Assembly: GCF_022229005.1 (NCBI RefSeq)
Contig: NZ_JAKKFD010000025.1
Coordinates: 1-46,680, forward strand
Direction: 5' to 3'
Origin: Micromonospora trifolii
Lineage (GTDB): Bacteria > Actinomycetota > Actinomycetes > Mycobacteriales > Micromonosporaceae
DNA: 46,680 nt
Position numbers and translations under genes: made by a program. The notes under the pieces were generated by a model. It was not told the origin of the DNA and did no database searches. It saw nothing but the letters and a program-made list of their open reading frames with translations. Of the stretch, positions 24,669 to 33,442 are shown in pieces (the stretch's first letter is position 1; every line of letters begins with the position of its first letter).

Positions 24669-24813
24669 AGCGTCCTCCGTCAGGTGCCCCCACGCGGACC
24701 GGACAGGCCGGACCACCACCGTCAGAAAGTCATGCTAGTCGATTTAACGTTGGCTCAGGCGATCATTTCCCGACCGGCACCGGGTACATTTCCATGCAGG
24801 GCACTGTATGAAC

Positions 24814-24861
24814 TTGCAGTGTGTGATCGGCTTTGTTAATCTTCACTGCATAGTCATGCGG
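24814..24861 (+). promoter_or_regulatory. argC promoter and ARG box
   Basis: TTGCAG, 17 bases, TAATCT form a good sigma-70-type promoter. Just downstream, CACTGCATAGTCATGCGG includes the inverted repeat GCAT-AGTC-ATGC, matching an ArgR operator half-site pair over the expected transcription start. A second related AT-richer stretch (24792-24823, CATGCAGGG and TATGAACTTGCAG) may be a further weak box. ArgR is encoded downstream in the same operon, so autoregulated arginine repression is expected. Confidence 0.7.
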
Positions 24862-24869
24862 AGGTGAGT

Positions 24870-25871
24870 ATGGGGATCCGAGTCGCGGTCGCCGGAGCGA
24901 GCGGGTACGCCGGGGGTGAGCTGCTGCGCCTGATCGCCGGGCACCCGGAGTTCGACCTGGTCGCCGCCACCGCGCACAGCCAGGCCGGGCATCGCGTCGA
25001 TGTGGTGCACCCGCAGCTCACCGGGCTCGACCTGGTGCTCGGCGAGACCGATCCGACCATTCTGGCCGACGCGGACCTGGTCTTCCTGGCTCTGCCGCAC
25101 GGCCAGTCGGCGGCCCTCGCGGCCCAGCTCCCGGCCGAGGTGCGGATCGTCGACCTGGGTGCCGACCACCGGCTCGCCGACCCGTACGCCTGGGCGCAGT
25201 ACTACGGCGGCACGCACGCCGGGCAGTGGACCTACGGCCTGCCCGAGCTGCCCGGTCAGCGGGAGCTGATCGCCGGCTCCACCCGGGTCGCGAACACCGG
25301 CTGCTACGCCGCCGCGATCACCCTGGCCCTCGCGCCGCTGATCGCCGACGGCGCGGCCAACCCCGCCGACGTGGTGGTGGTCGCCGCCTCCGGCACCTCC
25401 GGCGCCGGCCGGGCGGCCAAGCCGCACCTGTTGGCCAGCGAGGTGATGGGCGACCTGTCCCCGTACCGGGTGGGCACCCACCAGCACGTCCCGGAGATCA
25501 AGCAGGCCACCGGCGCGACCGGCCTGTCGTTCACCCCGGTCCTGGCGCCGATGCCGCGCGGCATCCTGGCCACCGTCACCGCGGTGCCGGCGCGCGGCGT
25601 CGACCCGCAGGAGGTGCTGGCCCGGGCGTACGCGGACGCGCCGTTCGTGCACGTGCTGCCGGAGGGCCGCTGGCCGCACACCGCCGCCACACTGGGCTCC
25701 AACTCGTGTCACCTGCAGGCCACCGTCGACGTCGACTCGGGTCGTCTGATCGTGCTCAGCGCGTTGGACAACCTGGGCAAGGGCGCGGCCGGTCAGGCCG
25801 TGCAGAACGCCAACCTGATGCTTGGCCTGCCGGAGACGACGGGCCTGTCGATCTGGGGAGTCACCCCGTGA
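24870..25871 (+). CDS. argC: N-acetyl-gamma-glutamyl-phosphate reductase
   Basis: Third step of arginine biosynthesis, NADPH-dependent. 333 residues with nucleotide-binding VAGASGYAGGELLRL at the N-terminus, the active-site Cys in ANTGCYAA, GTSGAGR and the late His region HQHVPEI. Start is the ATG with GGAGGTG six to ten bases upstream; an in-frame GTG six bases earlier lies inside the Shine-Dalgarno sequence and is unlikely. First gene of argCJBDFRGH. Its stop overlaps the GTG of a 20-codon bridging frame. Confidence 0.95.
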   Translation: MGIRVAVAGASGYAGGELLRLIAGHPEFDLVAATAHSQAGHRVDVVHPQLTGLDLVLGETDPTILADADLVFLALPHGQSAALAAQLPAEVRIVDLGADHRLADPYAWAQYYGGTHAGQWTYGLPELPGQRELIAGSTRVANTGCYAAAITLALAPLIADGAANPADVVVVAASGTSGAGRAAKPHLLASEVMGDLSPYRVGTHQHVPEIKQATGATGLSFTPVLAPMPRGILATVTAVPARGVDPQEVLARAYADAPFVHVLPEGRWPHTAATLGSNSCHLQATVDVDSGRLIVLSALDNLGKGAAGQAVQNANLMLGLPETTGLSIWGVTP

Positions 25872-25930
25872 GCGCGAGGAGTGCAGCGCAGCGGAGCCCC
25901 GCAGTCGCGAACGAGAGGCAGACGCCGTGA
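25868..25930 (+). other. 20-codon bridging mini-ORF between argC and argJ
   Basis: The frame begins at a GTG overlapping the argC stop (GTGA) and ends in a TGA overlapping the argJ GTG (GTGA). The 59-base insert contains GCGCGAGGAGTGCAGCGCAG, which resembles the Ser/Arg-coding insert at ribM-ribBA. It has no recognisable domain. It most likely keeps argJ translation coupled to argC. Confidence 0.45.
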
Positions 25931-27099
25931 GTGTCACCACCCCTCGGGGGTTCCGGGCGGCCGGTGTGGCCGCCGGCCTCAAGACCAGCGGTGGCGCGGA
26001 CGTCGCCCTGGTGGTCAACGACGGCCCGGACGCCGGCGTGGCCGGCGTCTTCACCACCAACCGGGTCAAGGCCGCGCCGGTGCTCTGGAGCCAGCAGGTC
26101 GTGCAGGGCGGTGTGGTCCGCGCCGTGGTGCTCAACTCGGGCGGCGCCAACGCCTGCACCGGCCCGGCGGGTTTCCAGGACACGCACGCCACCGCCGAGC
26201 ACACCGCCGCCGTGTTGACCTCGGTCAGCCCACGGTTGATCCTCGGTGCCGGCGAGGTCGCGGTCTGCTCGACCGGCCTGATCGGTGAGCGGCTGCCGAT
26301 GCCGAAGCTGCTGCCGGGTGTCCGCTCGGCGATCCGTGGGCTGTCCCGCGACGGTGGCCCGGCCGCCGCCGAGGCGATCATGACCACGGACACCCGGCCG
26401 AAGACCACTGTGGCCCGGGGGAGCGGCTGGACGGTCGGTGGCATGGCCAAGGGCGCCGGGATGCTCGCGCCCGGGATGGCCACCATGCTCTGCGTGCTGA
26501 CCACCGACGCGGTGGCCGGGCCGGCGACGCTGGACGAGGCGTTGCGGGCGGCCACCCGGGTCAGCTTCGACCGGGTCGACTCCGACGGCTGCATGTCCAC
26601 GAACGACACGGTGCTGCTGCTGGCCAGCGGGGCGAGCGGCATCGAGCCGACGCCGGCCGAGCTGGCCGCCGCCGTCACCGCGGCCTGTCACGACCTGGCA
26701 CAGCAGTTGGTGGCCGACGCCGAAGGTGCCACCAAGCAGGTCGCCATCGACGTGGTCGGCGCGGCGGACGAGGACGAGGCGGTCGAGGTGGGCCGTACGG
26801 TGGCCCGCAACAACCTGGTCAAGACGGCGCTGTTCGGCAACGACCCCAACTGGGGTCGGATCCTCGCCGCCGTCGGTACGACCGCCGCCGCGTTCGAGCC
26901 GGACGAGGTGGACGTGGCGGTCAACGGGGTGTGGGTGTGCCGGGGCGGCGCCGCCGCCGAGGACCGCTCGAAGGTCGATCTGACCGGGCGGGACGTGACC
27001 ATCCGCATCGACCTGCACGCGGGTACGTCGGCCGCCACGATCTGGACCAACGATCTGTCCCACGCGTACGTGCACGAGAACTCGGCCTATTCGACATGA
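25927..27099 (+). CDS. argJ: Bifunctional glutamate N-acetyltransferase / ornithine acetyltransferase
   Basis: Recycles acetyl groups from N-acetylornithine to glutamate. 390 residues; self-cleaves before the nucleophilic Thr in GMATML (T186), giving alpha and beta chains. KGAGMLAPGMATML, VSFDRVDSDGCMSTNDTV and NDPNWGRILAAVG are family blocks; the C-terminus is SHAYVHENSAYST. GTG start shares bases with the mini-ORF stop. Whether it is bifunctional cannot be told from sequence, and no separate argA is in the window. Confidence 0.95.
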   Translation: MSVTTPRGFRAAGVAAGLKTSGGADVALVVNDGPDAGVAGVFTTNRVKAAPVLWSQQVVQGGVVRAVVLNSGGANACTGPAGFQDTHATAEHTAAVLTSVSPRLILGAGEVAVCSTGLIGERLPMPKLLPGVRSAIRGLSRDGGPAAAEAIMTTDTRPKTTVARGSGWTVGGMAKGAGMLAPGMATMLCVLTTDAVAGPATLDEALRAATRVSFDRVDSDGCMSTNDTVLLLASGASGIEPTPAELAAAVTAACHDLAQQLVADAEGATKQVAIDVVGAADEDEAVEVGRTVARNNLVKTALFGNDPNWGRILAAVGTTAAAFEPDEVDVAVNGVWVCRGGAAAEDRSKVDLTGRDVTIRIDLHAGTSAATIWTNDLSHAYVHENSAYST

Positions 27100-28001
27100 G
27101 TCTCAGCAGCGATCTGGCTCGCGCCCAGGTCAAGGCGGAGACCCTGATCGAGGCGCTGCCCTGGTTGGCCCGCTTCTCCGGCTCGACGGTGGTGGTCAAG
27201 TACGGCGGCAACGCGATGACCGATCCGGAGTTGCAGCGGGCGTTCGCGGCCGACATGGTCTTCCTGCGCTACGCCGGCCTGAAGCCGGTGGTGGTGCACG
27301 GCGGTGGTCCGCAGATCTCCGCCATGCTGGGTCGCCTCGGCATCGCCAGCGAGTTCCGGGGTGGTCTGCGGGTGACCACGGCCGAGGCGATGGACGTGGT
27401 CCGGATGGTGCTGGTCGGTCAGGTGGGCCGGGAGTTGGTGGGTCTGATCAACTCGCACGGTCCGTACGCCGTCGGCCTCTCCGGTGAGGACGCCCGGCTG
27501 TTCACGGCGGTGCGGCGTCCGGCGTACGTGGATGGGCTGCCGGTCGATGTGGGCCAGGTCGGCGACGTCGAGTCGGTCGACGTGTCCGCGGTGACCGACC
27601 TGATCGAGGCCGGTCGGATTCCGGTGATCTCCACTGTGGCGCCGGACGTGGACGGGGTGCTGCACAACCTCAACGCTGACACCGCCGCCGCGGCGCTGGC
27701 CATCGCGTTGCGGGCCCGCAAGCTGGTAGTGCTCACGGATGTGGCCGGCCTGTACGCGGACTGGCCGGACACCACCAGCCTGGTTTCCGAGATCGCCGCG
27801 GACGACCTGGCCAAGCTGCTGCCCAGCCTGGAGTCGGGGATGGTGCCGAAGATGGAGGCCTGCCTGCGGGCGGTGCGTGGGGGAGTGCCCGCCGCGCACG
27901 TCGTCGACGGTCGGGTGGCGCACTCCACGTTGCTTGAGGTGTTCACCTCGGAAGGGTTCGGAACGATGGTGGTGCCGGGAGACGGGACGGACGCGACATG
28001 A
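27096..28001 (+). CDS. argB: N-acetylglutamate kinase
   Basis: Phosphorylates N-acetylglutamate, the usual arginine-inhibited control point in cyclic pathways. 301 residues with KYGGNAM (phosphate-binding Lys35), HGGGPQ (68-73), NADTAAAALA and the C-terminal VPKMEAC kinase loop. An N-terminal helix of about 20 residues (LARAQVKAETLIEALPWL) precedes the kinase core, typical of arginine-sensitive hexameric enzymes. ATGA overlap with argJ and with argD. Confidence 0.96.
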   Translation: MSLSSDLARAQVKAETLIEALPWLARFSGSTVVVKYGGNAMTDPELQRAFAADMVFLRYAGLKPVVVHGGGPQISAMLGRLGIASEFRGGLRVTTAEAMDVVRMVLVGQVGRELVGLINSHGPYAVGLSGEDARLFTAVRRPAYVDGLPVDVGQVGDVESVDVSAVTDLIEAGRIPVISTVAPDVDGVLHNLNADTAAAALAIALRARKLVVLTDVAGLYADWPDTTSLVSEIAADDLAKLLPSLESGMVPKMEACLRAVRGGVPAAHVVDGRVAHSTLLEVFTSEGFGTMVVPGDGTDAT

Positions 28002-29227
28002 GCACGTTGGCGCAGCGGTGGAAGCAGTCCATGATGGACAACTACGGCACACCGCCGATGGCGTTGGTCTCCGGCGCCGGTGCCGTCGTGGTCGACGACG
28101 CCGGCCGGGAGTACCTCGACCTGGTGGGTGGCATCGCTGTCAACGCCCTCGGTCACGCCCACCCGGCGGTGGTGGCAGCGGTGTCGAAGCAGGTCGCCAC
28201 CCTTGGGCACGTCTCCAACCTCTACGTGGCCGAGCCGCCGGTCGCCCTCGCCGAGCTGCTGTTGGCGCTCGCCGGCCGGCCGGGCCGGGTGTTCTTCGCC
28301 AACTCGGGCGCGGAGGCGAACGAGGCGGCGTTCAAGCTCTCCCGGCGCACCGGCCGCACCCACGTGGTGGCCAGCAGGGGCGGCTTCCACGGCCGCACCA
28401 TGGGCGCCCTCGCGCTGACCGGCCAACCGGCCAAGGCCGACCCGTTCCGGCCGCTGCCCGGTGAGGTGACCCACGTCGACTACGGCGACGTCGCCGCTCT
28501 CGACGCGGCCGTATCGGACGCCACCGCCATGGTGATCCTGGAGCCCATCCAGGGTGAGAACGGCGTGCTGGTCCCGCCGGCCGGCTATCTCGCCGCGGCC
28601 CGGCGGATCACCGCCCGGCACGGCGCGCTGCTGGTCCTCGACGAGGTGCAGACCGGCATCGGGCGTACCGGGCACTGGTTCGCGCACCAGGCCGAGGGTG
28701 TGGAGCCGGACGTGGTGACCCTGGCCAAGGGGTTGGGTGGCGGGCTGCCCATCGGCGCGACGTTGGCCTTCGGCCCCGCCGCGGACCTGCTCACCCCCGG
28801 CTCGCACGGCACCACGTTCGGCGGCAACCCGGTCAGTTGCGCGGCGGCGCTCGCCGTGGTGGCGACCATCGCCAACGAGGGCCTGCTCGACAACGTCAAG
28901 CGGGTCGGTGAGCGGCTGCGTCGCGGCATCGAGGCGCTCGATCACCCGCTGATCGGCGGCGTACGCGGCGCCGGTCTGCTGCTCGGCGTGGCGCTCACCG
29001 CGCCGGTGTCGTCGGTGCTGGCCGAGGCCCTGCGGGAGGCCGGCTTCCTGGTCAACCCCGTGCAGCCGGGTGTGATCCGGCTGGCGCCGCCGCTGATCCT
29101 CACCGCCGCCCAGGCGGACGCCTTCCTCGCGGCGCTGCCCGCCGCACTGGACGCGACCGCCCCGGCGGCCGCAGGGGCGCAGATCGCACCAGCAACCTTG
29201 ACGACCACGACGGGGACGACTCGATGA
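27998..29227 (+). CDS. argD: N-acetylornithine aminotransferase
   Basis: PLP-dependent class III aminotransferase making N-acetylornithine. 409 residues with ANSGAEANEAA phosphate-binding loop, LDEVQTGIGRTG (PLP-pairing Asp215) and Schiff-base Lys244 in LAKGLGGGLPIGA. The C-terminus carries an extra Ala/Thr-rich tail of about 20 residues before the ATGA overlap with argF. It may also serve as succinyldiaminopimelate aminotransferase in lysine synthesis, as for homologues. Confidence 0.95.
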   Translation: MSTLAQRWKQSMMDNYGTPPMALVSGAGAVVVDDAGREYLDLVGGIAVNALGHAHPAVVAAVSKQVATLGHVSNLYVAEPPVALAELLLALAGRPGRVFFANSGAEANEAAFKLSRRTGRTHVVASRGGFHGRTMGALALTGQPAKADPFRPLPGEVTHVDYGDVAALDAAVSDATAMVILEPIQGENGVLVPPAGYLAAARRITARHGALLVLDEVQTGIGRTGHWFAHQAEGVEPDVVTLAKGLGGGLPIGATLAFGPAADLLTPGSHGTTFGGNPVSCAAALAVVATIANEGLLDNVKRVGERLRRGIEALDHPLIGGVRGAGLLLGVALTAPVSSVLAEALREAGFLVNPVQPGVIRLAPPLILTAAQADAFLAALPAALDATAPAAAGAQIAPATLTTTTGTTR

Positions 29228-30207
29228 CCCGGCACTTCCTGCGCGACGACGACCTCTCGCCGGCCGAACAGTCCACGGTCCTCGACCTGGCGGCGCGGAT
29301 GAAGGCGGACCGGTTCGGCCACCGGCCGCTGGTCGGCCCCCGCTCGGTGGCGGTGCTCTTCGACAAGCAGAGCCTGCGGACCAGGATCTCCTTCGACGCC
29401 GGGATCGCCGAGCTGGGTGGGCACCCCCTGGTGGTGGACACGCAGGTCACCCACTTCGGTCGCGGTGAGTCGCTCGCCGACGCGGGGCGGGTGCTGTCCC
29501 GCTACGTCGCGGCGATCGTGCTGCGGACCCACGGTGACGAGCGGATCGCCGAGGTGGCAGCGGGTGCCACAGTGCCGGTGGTCAACGCGCTCACCGACGG
29601 TTTCCACCCGTGCCAGCTGCTGGCCGACCTGCTCACCATCAGGGAGCGGTGCGGCGGCACCGCCGGACGGACCCTGGCGTACGTGGGCGACGGTGCGAAC
29701 AACATGGCGCAGTCGTACCTGCTGGCCGGGGCGACGGCCGGGATGCACGTGCGGATCGCCGGCCCGGCCGGGTTCGCGCCGGACGCGGCCGTTGTGGAAC
29801 GGGCCACCCAGATCGCGGCGGAGACCGGCGGGTCGGTGCGGGTGCTGACCGACCCGGCCCAGGCGGTACGCGACGCCGACGTGCTGGCCACCGACACCTG
29901 GACGTCGATGGGGCAGGAGGCCGACGGGTTGGACCGGCTCACCCCGTTCCTGCCGTACCAGGTCAACAAGGAGCTGCTCGGTCAGGCCGCGCCGGACGCG
30001 ATGGTGTTGCACTGCCTGCCCGCACACCGTGGCGAGGAGATCACCGACGAGGTGCTCGACGGCCCGCAGAGCGCGGTCTTCGACCAGGCGGAGAACCGGC
30101 TGCACGTGCAGAAGGCGTTGCTGACGTTCCTGCTGGGCACCGCGTCGGGGGGCACCGCGACGGGGGGCGCCGCGACCGGCGATGCCGCCACCGGGGGGCC
30201 GCGATGA
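29224..30207 (+). CDS. argF: Ornithine carbamoyltransferase
   Basis: Makes citrulline from ornithine and carbamoyl phosphate. 327 residues. The carbamoyl-phosphate loop reads SLRTR (50-54) instead of the usual STRTR; DGFHPCQ, the ornithine-side SMGQE and the catalytic HCLPAHRGEE (H263, C264) are present. The last 20 residues are a low-complexity Gly/Ala/Thr tail encoded by imperfect 15-base repeats (TASGG, TATGG, AATGD, AATGG). The Thr to Leu change deserves a check but HCLP and the rest argue for a genuine OTCase. ATGA overlaps on both sides. Confidence 0.92.
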   Translation: MTRHFLRDDDLSPAEQSTVLDLAARMKADRFGHRPLVGPRSVAVLFDKQSLRTRISFDAGIAELGGHPLVVDTQVTHFGRGESLADAGRVLSRYVAAIVLRTHGDERIAEVAAGATVPVVNALTDGFHPCQLLADLLTIRERCGGTAGRTLAYVGDGANNMAQSYLLAGATAGMHVRIAGPAGFAPDAAVVERATQIAAETGGSVRVLTDPAQAVRDADVLATDTWTSMGQEADGLDRLTPFLPYQVNKELLGQAAPDAMVLHCLPAHRGEEITDEVLDGPQSAVFDQAENRLHVQKALLTFLLGTASGGTATGGAATGDAATGGPR

Positions 30208-30719
30208 CCGCGCCGCTGACCCGCGCGGCCCGGCACGCCCGGATCGTGGAGCTGATCCGCGAGCGGACGATCCGGTCGCAGACCGAGCTGGCCGACCTGC
30301 TCGCCGCCGACGGCGTGGGCGTCACCCAGGCCACCCTCTCGCGGGACCTGGAGGAGTTGGGCGCGGTCAAGGTGCGCGGTGGCGACGGCCCGGCCGTCTA
30401 CCTGATCCCCGAGGACGGGCAGCGACCGTTGCGCGACGCCGAGGCCGCGCCGGCCCGGCTGGTACGGCTGCTGCGCGAACTGCTCAACGGGGTCGACTCC
30501 AGCGGCAACATCGCCGTGCTGCGGACACCGCCGGGCGCAGCCCAGTACCTGGCCAGCGCGTTGGACCGGGCGGGCCTGCCCGAGATCGTCGGCACCATCG
30601 CCGGCGACGACACCATCCTCGTCGTGGCGCGTGAGGCCGTCGGCGGGGCCGCACTCGGAGACAAGCTCGCCGGCTGGGCCCGCCGGGACGACACAGTTGA
30701 AGGGAACACCACGTCATGA
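30204..30719 (+). CDS. argR: Arginine repressor
   Basis: 171-residue hexameric repressor. N-terminal winged helix (about 8-80: ARIVELIRERTIRSQTELADLL, VTQATLSRDLEELGAVKVR) and C-terminal oligomerisation/arginine-binding domain (about 95-165: LLNGVDSSGNIAVLRTPPGAAQ, GTIAGDDTILVVAR with the Asp pair that binds arginine). It binds ARG boxes such as the one upstream of argC. Encoded inside the operon it controls, with ATGA overlaps to argF and argG. Confidence 0.96.
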   Translation: MTAPLTRAARHARIVELIRERTIRSQTELADLLAADGVGVTQATLSRDLEELGAVKVRGGDGPAVYLIPEDGQRPLRDAEAAPARLVRLLRELLNGVDSSGNIAVLRTPPGAAQYLASALDRAGLPEIVGTIAGDDTILVVAREAVGGAALGDKLAGWARRDDTVEGNTTS

Positions 30720-31921
30720 CCGAGCGGGTCGTGCTCGCGTACTCCGGCGGGTTGGACACCTCCGTCGCCATTCCGTACCTGTCCGAGCAGACCGGCGCCG
30801 AGGTGATCGCGGTAGCTGTCGACGTCGGGCAGGGCGGCGAGGACCTCGACGCCATCCGGCAGCGTGCGCTGGACTGCGGCGCCGCCGAGTCCGAGGTGGT
30901 GGACGCGCGCGACGAGTTCGCCGCCGACTACTGCCTGCCGGCCATCCGGGCCAACGCGCTCTACATGGACCGCTACCCCCTGGTGTCGGCGCTGTCCAGG
31001 CCGCTGATCGTCAAGCACCTGGTGGCGGCGGCGCGCAAGCACGGCGGCAGCATCGTGTCGCACGGCTGCACCGGCAAGGGCAACGACCAGGTCCGGTTCG
31101 AGGTGGGCCTGAACGCGCTCGCCCCCGACCTGAAGATCATCGCGCCGGCCCGGGACTTCGCCTGGACCCGGGACAAGGCGATCGCCTTCGCCGAGGAGAA
31201 GGGGCTGCCGATCGACGTGTCGGCCAAGTCCCCCTACTCGATCGACCAGAACCTGTGGGGTCGCGCGGTGGAGACCGGCTTCCTGGAGGACATCTGGAAC
31301 GCCCCCGTCGAGGACCTCTACTCGTACACCTCCGACCCGACCCAGGAGCGCGACCCCGACGAGGTCGTGATCACCTTCGACGGCGGTGTGCCGGTGGCGA
31401 TCGACGGTGAGACGGTCACCCCGTACCAGGCGATCCTGGAGCTCAACCGGCGCGCCGGCGCCCAGGGCGTGGGCCGGCTCGACATGGTCGAGGACCGCCT
31501 GGTCGGCATCAAGAGCCGGGAGGTGTACGAGGCTCCCGGCGCGATCGCACTGATCACCGCCCACCAGGAGTTGGAGGCGGTGACCGTCGAGCGGGACCTG
31601 GCCCGGTTCAAGAAGGGCGTCGACCAGCGCTGGGGCGAACTCGTCTACGACGGGCTGTGGTTCTCGCCGCTGAAGGCGTCGCTGGACGCGTTCATCGACG
31701 ACGCGCAACGGCACGTGAGCGGCGAGGTGCGGATGATCCTGCACGGCGGCCGGGCCACGGTGACCGGCCGGCGCTCCGAGGCGAGCCTCTACGACTTCGG
31801 GATGGCCACCTACGACACCGGCGACACCTTCGACCAGTCCCTGGCCAAGGGCTTCGTGCAGCTGTGGGGGCTGCCGAGTCGGATGGCCGCCGCTCGGGAC
31901 GCCCGGCTGGGAGGCCACTGA
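30716..31921 (+). CDS. argG: Argininosuccinate synthase
   Basis: ATP-dependent joining of citrulline and aspartate. 401 residues; the N-type pyrophosphatase P-loop AYSGGLDTS (8-16), HGCTGKGNDQVRFE and PYSIDQNLWGRA are visible. Length fits the common short ArgG type. ATGA overlap with argR; argH starts two bases after the stop. Confidence 0.96.
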   Translation: MTERVVLAYSGGLDTSVAIPYLSEQTGAEVIAVAVDVGQGGEDLDAIRQRALDCGAAESEVVDARDEFAADYCLPAIRANALYMDRYPLVSALSRPLIVKHLVAAARKHGGSIVSHGCTGKGNDQVRFEVGLNALAPDLKIIAPARDFAWTRDKAIAFAEEKGLPIDVSAKSPYSIDQNLWGRAVETGFLEDIWNAPVEDLYSYTSDPTQERDPDEVVITFDGGVPVAIDGETVTPYQAILELNRRAGAQGVGRLDMVEDRLVGIKSREVYEAPGAIALITAHQELEAVTVERDLARFKKGVDQRWGELVYDGLWFSPLKASLDAFIDDAQRHVSGEVRMILHGGRATVTGRRSEASLYDFGMATYDTGDTFDQSLAKGFVQLWGLPSRMAAARDARLGGH

Positions 31922-31923
31922 CC

Positions 31924-33399
31924 ATGGGGACCACAATGGGCGGGGTGGACGACAAGAGCCTGACCGAGAACAGCGCCGCCACCAACCGGACGAGCCTCTG
32001 GGGTGGCCGGTTCGCGGGCGGCCCCGCCGAGGCGCTCGCCCGACTGTCGGTGAGCGTGCAGTTCGACTGGCGCCTGGCCCCGTACGACATCGCCGGTTCC
32101 CGGGCGCACGCCCGGGTCCTCGCCGGCGCCGGCCTGCTCGATCCGGAGGAGCTGGGCCGGATGCTGGCCGCGCTGGACGACCTGGAGGCCGCCTGCGCCT
32201 CCGGAACGTTCCGCCCCACCATCGACGACGAGGACGTGCACACCGCTCTGGAACGGGGTCTGCTGGAGCGTCTCGGCAGCCTCGGTGGCAAGCTGCGCGC
32301 CGGCCGGTCCCGCAACGACCAGGTCGCCACCGACCTGCGGCTCTACCTGCGCGACCACGCCCGGGGCGTGGCCAGCCGCCTGGTCGAGCTGGCGGAGGCG
32401 CTGGTCGAGCAGGCCGAGCGGCACATCGACACCGCCGCGCCGGGCATGACCCACCTCCAGCACGCCCAGCCGGTCACCTTCGGGCACTGGCTGCTCGCCC
32501 ACGTGCAGCCGCTGCTGCGCGACCTGGAGCGGCTGCGCGACTGGGACCACCGGGCGGCGATCAGCCCGCTCGGCGCGGGCGCCCTGGCCGGTTCCGGGCT
32601 TCCACTGGACCCGGTGGCAGTGGCCAAGGAGCTGGGCTTCCGTACGTCGTTCGCCAACTCGATGGACGCCGTCGCCGACCGGGACTTCGTGGCCGAGTTC
32701 CTTTTCACCACCGCCCTGATCGGGGTGCACCTGTCCCGTCTCGGCGAGGAGGTGGTGCTCTGGACCTCGCACGAGTTCGGTTGGGTGGAGCTGGACGACT
32801 CCTTCGCCACCGGCTCGTCGATCATGCCGCAGAAGAAGAACGCGGACATCGCCGAGCTGGCCCGGGGCAAGTCGGGGCGTCTGGTCGGCGGCCTGATGAC
32901 AGTGCTCACCATGCTCAAGGGCCTGCCGATGACCTACGACCGGGACATGCAGGAGGACAAGGAGCCGGCCTTCGACGCTGTCGACACCCTGGAGCTGCTG
33001 CTTCCCGCCCTGGCGGGAATGATCTCCACGATGACGGTCCGGGTGGACCGCCTCGTCGCCGCCGCCCCGGTCGGCTTCTCCCTCGCCACCGAGGTCGCCG
33101 ACTGGCTGGTCCGACGCAACGTGCCGTTCCGCGACGCGCACGAGATCACCGGCCAGCTGGTGGCGCTCTGCGCGGCTCGGGAGTGCGAGCTGAACGACGT
33201 CTCCGACGAGGACCTGGCCACGATCAGCGGGCACCTCGACCCGTCGGTGCGGGACGTGCTCTCGGTCCGTTCGGCTCTCGCGGCCCGGACCACCCCCGGT
33301 TCCACCGGCCCCGGCCCGGTCGCCGACCAGCTCGCCGACGCGGCGGACCGTCTGGCCAGCTGGCGGGAGTGGGCCGCCGAGCCTGTCGTTCCGCGCTGA
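31924..33399 (+). CDS. argH: Argininosuccinate lyase
   Basis: Last step of arginine biosynthesis, releasing fumarate. 491 residues of the fumarase/aspartase fold with LWGGRFAGG, AGRSRNDQVATDLRLY, GMTHLQHAQPV and the signature loop SSIMPQKKN carrying the catalytic Ser (298 or 299). About 25 extra residues precede the conserved WGGRF block; an ATG twelve bases later is also possible as start. The gene ends the operon; the following genes are on the opposite strand. Confidence 0.95.
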   Translation: MGTTMGGVDDKSLTENSAATNRTSLWGGRFAGGPAEALARLSVSVQFDWRLAPYDIAGSRAHARVLAGAGLLDPEELGRMLAALDDLEAACASGTFRPTIDDEDVHTALERGLLERLGSLGGKLRAGRSRNDQVATDLRLYLRDHARGVASRLVELAEALVEQAERHIDTAAPGMTHLQHAQPVTFGHWLLAHVQPLLRDLERLRDWDHRAAISPLGAGALAGSGLPLDPVAVAKELGFRTSFANSMDAVADRDFVAEFLFTTALIGVHLSRLGEEVVLWTSHEFGWVELDDSFATGSSIMPQKKNADIAELARGKSGRLVGGLMTVLTMLKGLPMTYDRDMQEDKEPAFDAVDTLELLLPALAGMISTMTVRVDRLVAAAPVGFSLATEVADWLVRRNVPFRDAHEITGQLVALCAARECELNDVSDEDLATISGHLDPSVRDVLSVRSALAARTTPGSTGPGPVADQLADAADRLASWREWAAEPVVPR

Positions 33400-33442
33400 G
33401 CTGTGCCGTGGCGTCGGCGATGGCCGCCGGCGCCGCGGCGGT

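Noticed and set aside
24864..24869. GTG six bases upstream as the argC start
   Set aside because: It is part of the GGAGGTG Shine-Dalgarno sequence; the ATG at 24870 has correct spacing.
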